Below are positions 12,026-21,579 of a stretch of 64,000 nt of DNA, piece after piece. This stretch comes from Hyalella azteca. Taxonomy: Eukaryota > Arthropoda > Malacostraca > Amphipoda > Hyalellidae. The position numbers and the translations under genes are program-made. The notes under the pieces are model-generated. The model was not told where the DNA came from. It saw only the letters and a program-made list of their open reading frames with translations, and ran no database searches. The stretch covers positions 82,244-146,243 of the forward strand of contig NW_025945035.1 in assembly GCF_000764305.2 (NCBI RefSeq), read 5' to 3'. Position 1 is the stretch's first letter. Each line of letters begins with the position of its first letter.

Positions 12026-12160
12026 TCACTGCACGAAGAGGAGACTGAGGCCATCTCCTATGGGCAGGAATGAAACGCGTACGCGGGAATCGCGGTGCAC
12101 TTTATCGTTGAACTCCCTGATGGCAACCGTGCACTCATCTGTGTGTGATGTGTCGAACAC
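12026..12160 (-). CDS. OMT exon 5 (terminal, stop TGA)
   Basis: Acceptor GGTGTTGTGCAG opens 135 nt reading VFDTSHTDECTVAIREF, then HRDSRVRVSFLPIGDGLSL and a stop at 12026-12028. The sequence fits the family's final strand, where LPxxDG is typical. It is too short for a standard ORF filter and was found by splice-phase reasoning. Confidence 0.9.
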   Translation of the reverse strand: MFDTSHTDECTVAIREFNDKVHRDSRVRVSFLPIGDGLSLLFVQ

Positions 12161-15100
12161 CTGCACAACACATGCTTGTGTTACTCAGAGTGTGTGATGT
12201 GTCCTTTCCACTCACCCCACCATTCAACCTACCACTCACCCTACCACTCACCCCACCACTCACCCTACAACTCACCCTACCACTCACCCTACCACTCACC
12301 CCACCAACCCCACCATTCACCCCACCACTCACCCTGCCACTCCACAATGTATTGTCCACCGCAATGATGCCTCCCCTCCTAACAAGCAGCAGGCACAGCT
12401 CGTAGTAGCCCCAATAGTTTTCCTTGTCGGCGTCGATGAAGGCGAAGTCAAAAGTTCCTGACTGTCCATCGTCCACGAGCTTCTGGAGGTTGTCCATCGC
12501 GGGGCCGAAGTGGATCTTGATCTTCTCCTTCACTCCGGCCTTCTCGAAGAATGGGTAGCCTGAGAGAGACAAAACATGAACATAATAATATAAATTAATG
12601 GCCATATTGTACAGATAATGATACATTCTCTGCACAGAGTTCTGATGTAGACGTTTGTTATGCTTAATTAATTGCGTAAAGATGACTTGCATAATGCCGT
12701 CATGCATGGTCTTATGAGAAGTCATGCATTTCCATAGGCAGCATTGCGTAAATATATATAGGTGAAGCAAAATTTTATCACAGGGCCAACACACGAATAG
12801 CAAACGTAGAACATTGCGCGTCTGCTATATTCATGATATCGCTAATACTGTAGGTCATTTGCTATGCTAGCAAACATGCGAAAAAGAAGTGCATTTCTTC
12901 CGGCATCTAAAAACCCTTTCGATCTTCCTTCGTTTAGTGAGCTCATTATGTCCGTGGATTTTGTACCGGCAGCCTCAAAAGAAAAATTCAACTCCGCGGA
13001 CTTTTAAAGTTTGGTAAGGGATCTTTTTGGTCGCAGCCTTCATAGTAATGGTGACAGGAAACGTGCATATTGAAGTCGGACATAGAAGACAGGATGCTTC
13101 ATTATTTACAATGAAGTAATACTCGGGCGAAAAGGCAATAGATACGGAAGGAAGTTCCTAGTTAATACAAATAGATACATAATTTACAAAGAAATGAGTC
13201 AAGGAACCGGTAATCGATCTCTGCAACAGAAAAGGCAACGAAATCCTCATCTAACTATTATTCATTTAATATTAACCATAAATTGTTCATTGAACTTTCA
13301 TGCGCAAGCCAGGGTCATCAGCGCACACGACTTTCAACATGTTAGCCACAAAATTTAAATTGCGTGTTCAGTAAAAAGCAAAGGTCAAACAGGTTTAATT
13401 AAACAATAAACTGTTTGCCGTACTAAAATTAAACAATTAACAATTTGCTGTGTAGTTAAACGCCAGACAAATGTAACAAATTAGATTAAGTACATGATAT
13501 AACAATGCGCATGAATGGTGAGGCATGAATAATGAATTTTTACGGTAAAATACAGGAAAGTACCGACCGTGTTTGACGTATTATTAGATCAAAATACAGG
13601 AAAATATCGACCGTGTTTGACGTATTATTAGATCAAAATACAGGAAAACATCGATCGTGTCTGACGTATTATTAAGGAAAAATAGATGAAAATATCGACC
13701 GTGTTTGACGTATTGTTAAGGCAAAATAGAGGAAAATATCGACCGTGTATAACGTATTATTAAGGCAAAATAGAGGAAAATATCGACCGTGTTTGACGTA
13801 TTATTAAGGCAAAATAGAGGAAAATATCGTCCGTGTTTGACGTATTATTAAGGCAAAATAGAGGGAAATATCGACGATGTTTGACGTATTATTAAGGCAA
13901 TATAGAGGAAAATATCGACCATGTTTGACGTATTATTATGGCAAAATACATGAAAATATCGACCGTGTTTGACGTATTATTATATCAAAATGCAGGAAAA
14001 TATCGACCGTGTTTGACGTATTATTAAAGCAAAATAGAGGAAAATATCGACCGTGTTTAACGTATTATTAAGGCAAAATACGGGAAAATATCGAACTTAT
14101 TTGACGTATTATTATGGCAAAATACAGGAAAATATCGACCGTGTTTGACGTATTATTAAAGCAAAATACGGAAAATATCGACCGTGTTTGACGTATTATT
14201 AAGGCTAAAACAGGAAAATATCGACCGTATTTGATGTATTATCAAGGCAAAATAGAGGAAAATATCGACCGTGTTTGACGTATTATTATGGCAAAATACA
14301 GGAAAATATCGACCGTGTTTGACGTATTATTGAAGCAAAATACGGGAAAATATCGACCGTGTTTGACGTATTATCTATGCAAAATAGAGGAAAATATCGA
14401 CCGTGTTTGATGTATTATCTAGGCAAAATAGAGGAAAATATCGACAATGTTTGGCGTATTATTAAGACAAAATACAGGAAAATATCGACCGTGTTTGAAG
14501 TATTATTAAGGCAAAATATGGGAAAATATAGAACGTGTTTGACGTATTATCAAGGTAAAATACGGGAAAATATCGATCTTGTTTGAAGTATTATTAAGGC
14601 AAAATACGGGAAAATATCGACCGTGTTTGACGTATTATTAAGGCAAAATACGGGAAAATATCGACCGTGTTTGACGTCTTATTAAGGCAAAATACGGGAA
14701 AATATCGACCGTGTTTGACGTCTTATTAAGGCAAAATACGGGAAAATATCGACCGTGTTTGACGTATTATTAAGGCAAAATACGGGAAAATATCGACCGT
14801 GTTTGACGTATTCCTCGCTGATGTCGAAGCCGTAGACCTGTCCGTCGTCAGGCAGGGCCAGGGCCGCGGAGAGGGCGCTGCTGCCCGTGAACATGCCGAT
14901 GTCCAGCACCTGCAGCACCAAACTATCTTCAGCGAGATAATTAATATTAATAATATTAGGTAAGTAATAAATAATCTTATTACTTATCTCTTCATGGAGA
15001 TAAGTAATAAGATTCAGTCATTAGTATAATTAGTATATTAGTATAATAATAAACTAAAATTAGTATAATACTAAAGTATAACAATAATACTAATGTATAA

Positions 15101-18100
15101 TACTATACTTTAGTATTATTTAGTATACTTTAGTATTTATAATACTCTAATACTAAAATTAGTATAATAATAATTGCAGCCTGGTTTAAAGCACGCAGTG
15201 GCAGTGGAAGAAGATAAGGTTTAATTGAGATATATCGGTAATCTAGTGAGATTTAGTATAATGATAGCGCGATGCCAATTGTGGGAGAAAACGTGTCTGT
15301 AATCAATGGAGGTTTTAAATCGAGATGAGGATCCGTTTTTAAGTTCCTTCAGTCGATCTCAATTATAAACGCAACTCTGATTGTTGACGGAGATCATGCG
15401 ACTGATATTGACAGATGCTACATGTAATGTAATGTAATCTTAATTAAATGTAATTTAATTATTCTTGCTAAATCTTGCAAGATCTTGCAAGTTTTATTAA
15501 TATTAATTAAAACATCGGAGATTAAATGTAATCTCTGCTGATGCAAATACTACACCGGTTTCTGATAGCGATATTATGCTCGTGATAACTGAGATAAGAC
15601 ACTTTCAATTGTTGGAGATAATACGCCCGTGATGATGGAGATAACACAGTAAAAATTGGATCACTACTCATTGCAGAGAGTGACAGAGAGCGCATTTTCT
15701 CGTGCATTAATCAGTTTTCATTGCGATTAGTACAGTGCACTGCACTCAGTACATCAGGTAAGAAGATGATATGTGCTGATAGAGGTCACGGACGGACGGA
15801 CGGACGGACGGACATGACTAGCACAATAGCGCCTTTTTTCCATAAATGAGAAAATGCTCTAAAAATTCATGGATATAACAGGTCAGCAGCAGAGTGTCCA
15901 CTGAGAAGGCACCTCGATGAGCTCCTGAGCTTCCGGTGTCCGGCGCTGCCGCCGGAAATCGAGCTCAAGAAGTGGAAATTGAGTTTGAAAAAAGGAAATT
16001 GAAATCAAAAGATGCCGGGGGGCTCTTGAATGGTCGGATAAAGGCCAGTCAATATACGAACATCTCTTAAATGTTTTTAAGTGAATAATTCATAGATGAC
16101 AGTTGAGGTCAAGTCAAAAGTTAGAGGAATTTAATGAAGGTTTCGTCACACTTTCTTGCCGTAAAATTATACTGCATTCATGGCTTAAAATTGAGACCGT
16201 TTTTCTCCGCTCATAACTATAGCTTTCTCGTGTCAGGCGGAAGTCATACTAAGAAAACCCAATGTGTCACATTGTCTAAATCCTGGCGCGTCCTCTTTCC
16301 CACAGTACGAGCAGAGAGCGCTGGTCTCATGGCCTCACCCTCCTGCCCCCGATGACCTCACCCTCCTGCCCCCGATGGCCTCACCCTCCTGCCCCCGATG
16401 GCCTCACCCTCCTGCCCCCGATGGCCTCACCCTCCTGCCACCGATGGCTTCACCATCCTGCCCCCGATGGCCTCACCCTCCTGCCCCCGATGGCCTCACC
16501 CTCTTGCTCCCGTTGGCCTCACCCTCTTGCCGCCGATGGCCTCACCCTCCTGCCTCCGATGACCTCACCCTCTTGCCCCCGATGGCCTCACCCTCTTGCC
16601 CCCGATGGCCTCACCCTCCTGCCCTGCCCCGATGGCCTCACCCTCTTGCCGCCGATGGCCCTGATGAGGTTGGCCGTGAGCTGGAGGACCTCAGGCGCCC
16701 CCATCATCAGGCCGACGCGCCCCATAGTCTTCAGGGTGTAGTCCTGTAGCTGCTGCTCTATATCCGTTAGCCTGCGGGGCAGCGATAGATATAGTAATAC
16801 AATATATTATAATAGTAGTTATAGCAATATCCATGTTCTTCAGGGTGTAGTCCGTCAGCTGCTGCTCTACATCAGTCAACCTGCGGGGCAGCAATATAGT
16901 AATACAATATATTATAACAATAGTTATAGCAATATCCATGTTCTTCAGGGTTCAGGGCTCTATCTCAGTCAGCCTGCGGTACAGCGATAGATCTCCCTTA
17001 TTATTAATAGGGAAGCGACAATAGTTTCCTTCAATATCTTTTTTAAATTTTAATCATGAATACGGCATTGAATTTTATTAGGGCAGCGATAGAACTCCGT
17101 TATTACTAGTATAGGGAAGCGACAATAGTTTCTTTCAAAATATTTTTTTAATTTAGATAATGAATACGGAATTTATTTTTTTATAACACGTGTTTTTTCA
17201 CTACAGACTTATTTGAATATTTCAGGACTGGAAAAAACCTTAAAATTCCTAGATTTATAAGACTTTTTGATCTTATTTACTTGCTTGACCTGAGTGTTCA
17301 GCGATGTATTTGGTGGTTGAGGCCATCATGACTCACCTAAGCGAGTGTTCAGCGATGTATTTGGTGGTTGAGGCCATCATGACTCACCTGAGCGAGTGTT
17401 CAGCGATGTATTTGGTGGTTGAGGCCATCATGACTCACCTGAGCGAGTGTTCAGCGATGTATTTGGTGGTTGAGGCCATCATGACTCACCTGAGCGAGTG
17501 TTCAGCGATGTATTTGGTGGTTGAGGCCATCATGACTCACCTGAGCGAGTGTTCAGCGATGTATTTGGTGGTTGAGGCCATCATGACTCACCTGAGCGAG
17601 TGTTCAGCGATGTATTTGGTGGTTGAGGCCATCATGACTCACCTGAGCGAGTGTTCAGCGATGTATTTGGTGGTTGAGGCCATCATGACTCACCTGAGCG
17701 AGTGTTCAGCGATGTATTTGGTGGTTGAGGCCATCATGACTCACCTGAGCGAGTGTTCAGCGATGTATTTGGTGGTTGAGGCCATCATGACTCACCTGAG
17801 CGAGTGTTCAGCGATGTATTTGGTGGTTGAGGCCATCATGACTCACCTGAGCGAGTGTTCAGCGATGTATTTGGTGGTTGAGGCCATCATGACTCACCTG
17901 AGCGAGTGTTCAGCGATGTATTTGGTGGTTGAGGCCATCATGACTCACCTGAGCGAGTGTTCAGCGATGTATTTGGTGGTTGAGGCCATCATGACTCACC
18001 TGAGCGAGTGTTCAGCGATGTATTTGGTGGTTGAGGCCATCATGACTCACCTGAGCGAGTGTTCAGCGATGTATTTGGTGGTTGAGGCCATCATGACTCA

Positions 18101-18177
18101 CCTGAGCGAGTGTTCAGCGATGTATTTGGTGGTTGAGGCCATCATGACTCACCTGAGCGAGTGTTCAGCGATGTATT
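12026..18177 (-). CDS. SAM-dependent O-methyltransferase gene (CCoAOMT-like), 5 exons
   Basis: The spliced product of about 214 residues belongs to the cation-dependent methyltransferase family of caffeoyl-CoA OMT and COMTD1. These enzymes transfer a methyl group from SAM to a catechol-type hydroxyl, using a divalent metal. The sequence shows the N-terminal helix with GAPEVLQL, SAM motif I VLDIGMFTG, an acidic SAM-binding segment GFDISEEY, the metal-binding segment FIDADKENY, and VDNTLWSG. The C-terminus GDGLSLLFVQ then stop fits the family. The exons join with phases 2, 0, 1 and 0. Exon-1 context is obscured by an array and an N. The true substrate is unknown. Every intron carries its own minisatellite beginning at the donor, so the gene is about 6 kb for under 0.7 kb of coding sequence. 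Confidence 0.92.
12190..12345. repeat. 12-bp minisatellite at OMT exon 4 donor
   Basis: On the minus strand the exon end AGTGGCAGG|GTGAGTGG runs straight into units of GTGAGTGGTAGG, so each 12-mer again provides AGG|GTGAGT. About 11 units. The frame stays open from the exon as SGRVSGGV-type residues, but exon 5 joins precisely at the first donor. Confidence 0.9.
12333..12559 (-). CDS. OMT exon 4 (metal-binding region)
   Basis: Acceptor TTGTCTCTCTCAG|GC opens with YPFFEKAGV. The exon carries TFDFAFIDADKENYWGYY, with the metal-binding Asp, and ends VDNTLWSGR at donor AGG|GTGAGT. It is 227 nt and joins exon 5 in phase 0. Confidence 0.93.
12561..13535. other. OMT intron 3, unique part
   Basis: AT-rich intronic sequence between exon 4 and the 44-bp array. 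No further exon or element was recognised. Confidence 0.6.
13540..14797. repeat. 44-bp minisatellite at OMT exon 3 donor, about 28 copies
   Basis: Each unit, on the minus strand, holds AATACGTCAAACACG, the last 15 nt of exon 3, then GTCGATATTTTC, the start of the intron, then intronic filler. The array starts exactly at the exon 3 border and extends into the intron for about 1.26 kb. Scattered substitutions show it is not a single recent expansion, although the copies nearest the exon are the most uniform. Confidence 0.92.
14798..14909 (-). CDS. OMT exon 3 (SAM-binding motif I)
   Basis: Acceptor GTGCTGCAG|GTGCTG begins VLDIGMFTGSSAL, the glycine-rich SAM loop, and the exon ends DISEEYVKH plus one base. 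The donor is ACG|GTCGAT, which departs from GTRAGT but gives the correct phase 1 join (G plus GC makes Gly) to exon 4. This same donor is copied in every unit of the 44-bp array downstream. Confidence 0.9.
14910..16329. other. OMT intron 2: AT-rich repeat and GGAC run
   Basis: Intronic sequence with an AT-rich degenerate repeat of AGTATAATACTAAA words (15.0-15.17 kb) and a short GGAC tetranucleotide run (about 15.79-15.81 kb). A GC-rich inverted repeat, GAGCTCCTGAGCTTCCGG against CCGGAAATCGAGCTC, lies near 15.92-15.97 kb. No exon was found. Confidence 0.6.
16330..16641. repeat. 23-bp minisatellite at OMT exon 2 donor, about 13 copies
   Basis: The minus-strand unit GCCATCGGGGGCAGGAGG|GTGAG mirrors the exon end GCCATCGGCGGCAAGAGG|GTGAG. 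The array begins at the splice border and extends into intron 2. The 23-bp period is not a multiple of three, so it cannot be a coding expansion. Confidence 0.92.
16642..16771 (-). CDS. OMT exon 2
   Basis: Acceptor CTGCCCCGCAG|G and donor AAGAGG|GTGAGG bound 130 nt. The translation contains LTDIEQQLQDYTLK, MMGAPEVLQL and ANLIRAIGGKR, the helical region just before the SAM fold. The donor end seeds the 23-bp array downstream, and the acceptor end is duplicated upstream. Confidence 0.9.
16730..16990. repeat. About 110-bp tandem triplication of the OMT exon 2 acceptor
   Basis: Three copies each hold, on the minus strand, an acceptor (CTGCCCCGCAG or a decayed form) and the first part of exon 2 (TGGAGCAGCAGCT-like, then CTACACCCTGAAG), followed by AACATGGATATTGC intronic sequence. 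The two upstream copies are truncated exon fragments. Only the copy at 16771 continues into the full exon. Confidence 0.8.
16991..17290. other. OMT intron 1, unique part
   Basis: AT-rich sequence with an imperfect direct duplication of TAGGGAAGCGACAATAGTTT (17.02 and 17.11 kb). Confidence 0.5.
17291..18177. repeat. 51-bp minisatellite at OMT exon 1 donor, about 17 copies
   Basis: The minus-strand unit contains TACATCGCTGAACACTCGCT, then CAG|GTGAGTCATGATGG, so every copy carries an ATG, a coding exon end and a perfect donor. Copies are almost identical, which implies recent expansion or active homogenisation. The plus strand is also open (17-residue period) but I treat that as an artefact. 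Confidence 0.92.
18153..18177 (-). CDS. OMT exon 1, 3' end (best-placed copy)
   Basis: The reverse strand reads KYIAEHSL followed by AG|GTGAGT, a perfect donor in phase 2, and the G at the start of exon 2 completes AGG. KYIAEHSLR then LTDIEQ matches the family N-terminus. This 25-nt segment abuts an N, and seventeen downstream copies of the same exon end follow in the array, so which copy is used and where the ATG lies are uncertain. Each complete unit has an in-frame ATG 12 residues before the HSL, giving MASTTKY. Confidence 0.5.
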
Positions 18178-18178
18178 N
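18178..18178. other. Single N at a satellite-to-satellite switch
   Basis: The 51-bp array stops at one N and a different 62-bp array starts immediately. It probably marks an assembly join of unknown true length. Confidence 0.8.
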
Positions 18179-18505
18179 GCGCCGTACACCTCCTATGTAT
18201 GGACTAACTACACGGTATGTGTCGTGGCACACGGTTCACAGCGCCGTACACCTCCTATGTATGGACTAACTACACGGTATGTGTCGTGGCACACGGTTCA
18301 CAGCGCCGTACACCTCCTATGTATGGACTAACTACACGGTATGTGTCGTGGCACACGGTTCACAGGGCCATACACCTCCTATGTATGGACTAACTACACG
18401 GTATGTGCCGTGGCACACGGTTCACAGTGCCGTACACCTCTTATGTATGGACTAACTACACGGTATGTGTCGTGGCACACGGTTCACAGCGCCGTACACC
18501 TCCTA
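18179..18505. repeat. 62-bp minisatellite, about 5 copies, donor-like on both strands
   Basis: The plus-strand unit contains CTAACTACACG|GTATGTGTCG, a good donor preceded by an open stretch reading PYTSYVWTNYT. The minus strand offers ATAGGAG|GTGTAC. Either could be the seeding junction, and the missing sequence at the N hides the decisive flank. Confidence 0.8.
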
Positions 18506-18509
18506 CAAG

Positions 18510-20420
18510 CTATAGAGGGTGACTGACTGGCGCCAGTAAATGCGGAGCTATACAATAGAGGGCGGATGTTCAATAGCGGGCGGATGTTCAATCGAGGCTT
18601 GCAGCCTGTACGTGCATCTCTGCCCTGTACACGTCTACAGACACGCACACAGGTCACAAGAAATTTCTGTCCACACAGCGAAAGAGGCCAAAAATGGTAA
18701 AATGTTCGAGTTTGTTTTAGTGTCAAAGTTTACCGATCGATGTCCTGACCTACGATAAAAATTGCCAAAGTTAAGTCTAAAATCTTTATTCATTTGCTGG
18801 TCCATTTATTCATTTTTATTGCATACAGCCTGGCCACTTCTAAGGCTGCACACTGCAACGGCCCTTGTGCAATGTCATGCATACCTGCGTGACTATTGAC
18901 TGCGGCATTTCCCTTGCACAATGTCATCTCTCTTGGCCTATCGCTAGCTTCAAGGTCGTGCGAACTATTAATCTTGCCGACTATCACCGTATCCAGCGAT
19001 TTTTTCGTTGTCATCTAAACCTTACACAACGCAATATTCACGAATCGCGTTATCGATATTTTATCCGTAATTCCAGCAATTAATTTCAGCTCTTTGGCCA
19101 ACCAGGATCGCGAAAGGCTAAATACGCGTTCATTTTTTATGAACTCGCACTAAGATTGCACTTAGATGACATTTTGATTTGCGCCATTAACCGTAACAAA
19201 TAAATGACATCTCGGACCCATTCATTCGTCTACAGAGACAATTTCGAAGGATTACAATTTCGATTTTCAGATATTATGTCTTGTTAGCGATATGTCCTTT
19301 CAGTGCACAGAGGCTTAAACTTCTTTGGGACAATAGACGATCAAAATTAAAACTTATTGCGCGAAGAACTTTCTCAAATAGGCAATGGATTACAAGCATC
19401 CTTAGTTACCTCGTCATAGGAAAATGAATACACGCAATGCGTGCACGAACAGTTTACGAAGTTCGCTGCACGCCGTGCACTGAGGAGACTAAAAAGTTTA
19501 GGGCTGGGGTAAGTACACTTGCAATGATAAGATACGAAACCATAATAATCTCTCACGGCAATTCACGGCAATACGACACAAGACCTGATAACCTCTTGCT
19601 ACAACACATAGTCGGTCCTTCACTGCAATGTTCGACAACCATGCCATAATTTAATTTAGAATGTCTACCGGACCGATCACGTCCATCGGAACGAGCGATT
19701 CATACAGAGATTGAGCATTCGGTGAGAGTCCTACGAACCTTGCTAAATCGGGGTGGCATTCACAGCATCACAATCCTGGCAACGTAACCCGAAATCTGTG
19801 AGCTACTGAACTGTACAAGCCAAGTTTGAATGTCGCCCAATTAAACTAACGTCAGGTGAAAATCTTCGTTCGTGTTATATACAGTACCATTATTCAAGTG
19901 TTCCGAATAACGCGCAGCATCTCTACTTCCTGCTCAATCGGATTCGTGCAATCCACGTTGTCTCCAGCTTACATCCGTGGTCATTACCAACTTCCCATTA
20001 GCCAGCGGTGTCCCATCACCCTATTTACACCTAGTGCTGACGAATTCGAAGTATGCCACACATTTACAGACATAAGTTTGTACAGATATTTCCAAAACCA
20101 CATCTAACCAGCCAGCACACTGACTCAAACCTCTTAAGTTCACAGTTCGTTTTGGCATGCAACCCAAATTATGCGTGCGGCAATTTTCTTTACGACACAA
20201 TGTAATCTGCGAGTATGGCAATAAGAGGCTTTGCTAAGCTCCGCAGCAAGAATGATATATTCATTCCTATACATGAGCAATTCTTAACATCTTATGCCTC
20301 ATATCAATTTTATGGTGCAAATATAAGAACTAATCGAGAAGTCTGCTAACTATTCTAACTATCAAATTGCAACTGTCGAGGCCTCTAAACAGGTTTTCAT
20401 CAGGCAAAGAAAAAAACGGA
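18510..20420. other. No gene recognised; possible decayed retroelement
   Basis: About 1.9 kb of non-repetitive sequence with short frames. A minus-strand stretch near 19.66-19.76 kb reads NAQSLYESLVPMDVIGP, faintly like the start of a retroviral-type integrase core, with stops nearby. This is too weak to classify. Confidence 0.3.
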
Positions 20421-20425
20421 GGTCA

Positions 20426-20444
20426 TTTATTAAAATAGTTTATT
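20426..20444 (-). promoter_or_regulatory. Two AATAAA signals for the 20.5-kb gene
   Basis: Minus-strand AATAAA at 20439-20444 and again at 20426-20431, about 50-60 nt beyond the stop codon. This supports 20.5-21.6 kb as a terminal coding exon. Confidence 0.65.
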
Positions 20445-20489
20445 GAATGCAAGGGGGCTAAAACATTAACGCTGTTCAAGAACATTTGC

Positions 20490-21573
20490 CTATAACGGCA
20501 TGGCTTTATCGTCGGCCTCTTCACTTGGCGAGGGACTGATCTTGCCCTCCGACGGCGCTGCATCGCTGAGCGACGAAGGCGTGTCCACATCACGGCACGA
20601 CTCGGCCAAAGGAGACTGTGTTCGGGAGGTTGATGAAGATCCTGCAGTTGCCGATCCAGCAGCTGAAGATGCACATCTACTTCCAGATGGTGAACCGGCA
20701 GGTTCGGGAACGGGAGAAGGGGCTGCCGCTACAGCTATATCTGGATTCACGACTTCCGGTTGATTCAAGTCGCGGGGTTCTTCACGGGGCTCTTCACGTG
20801 GCTCTTCCCGGGGTGTGGCACCTGCGGGTGCGGCACCTGCGGGTGCGGCACCTGCGGGTGCGGCGGGTCGAGCAGCATTCATTTCCTCTTGCTGCCTTAG
20901 GCGTTCCATATTTTCACGATGCTGTTGGAGTAAATGCCTGCGCAACTCACCAGGTTCAAGTGGGCTTAACTCTTCCTGTACCTCCATCTCTTCGCCTTCT
21001 TTCCCCTCTTCCTTCTCTGCGTAGTGTCCGTCATCTACGCTTTTAGCTCCACTCTTCTTTCTCCTTCTGTCTTTATCGTCATCGTCGTCATCGTCTTTCT
21101 CCCCAGCTCCTCCCGAAGGGGGCGAGCCAGCTGGGGCCTGTTCAGAGGCTTTTTCAGTCCTTTTGCTCTGCCGCCTGGGAGCTCCTCCTGAGCTAGACTC
21201 GTCGTCTGCGTCAGTTACCTCATCTTGCCCAACAGATCCATCTCCTTTGAACTTCGTACAAACTCCAGGAAGTCCAGCATATGTACTTTCCACGTACAAG
21301 ATAGTCTTGGTATTCTGACCACATTCCAGGACCATCGCTGGATTAGGTTGTGCATGAAGTGGTTCAACTGGGCAATCCCGGATTGCGATATTCTCGCCGA
21401 TGGAAGTCAGAAATTCCAAATAGTCCAAATGCACGAGGCTCGCTTCCAAGAAGGTGTCTACAGTTCGTTGTGAAGGTATGCCGTTAAACAAGTAATCTTC
21501 CAACTTCCCGTCTTCTAGCCGGCATTTCTCATCAGATAGTTTTCCTTGGGTCAGTTGCTTAGTTACACAAACC
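20490..21573 (-). CDS. Terminal exon of an unrecognised protein with acidic Pro/Glu-rich tail
   Basis: About 360 codons. The start is set by an acceptor GGTGTTTTTGCAG (phase 2); the open frame continues upstream of it to 21674, so an intronless start there cannot be excluded. Residues 1-110 look folded (YLFNGIPSQRTVDTFLEAS, LDYLEFLTSIGENIAIRDCP, CGQNTKTILYVESTYAG). The rest is low complexity: an Asp run with KDRRRKK, then a Glu/Arg-rich helix (LRRHLLQQHRENMERLRQQ), then APAGA and REEP micro-repeats, then a Ser/Pro-rich acidic end. I do not recognise the family. The basic-acidic, disordered tail might suit a nuclear or scaffold protein, but that is speculation. AATAAA follows. Confidence 0.65.
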
Positions 21574-21579
21574 CTGCAA

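Noticed and set aside
17304..18269. Long plus-strand open frame of about 320 codons with a 17-residue period
   Set aside because: It is the 51-bp array read antisense to the OMT gene; openness follows from a multiple-of-three unit without stops.
19650..19770. Retroviral-type integrase fragment (LVPMDVIGP)
   Set aside because: Only a few residues match the idea, stops lie close by and no other element part is recognisable.
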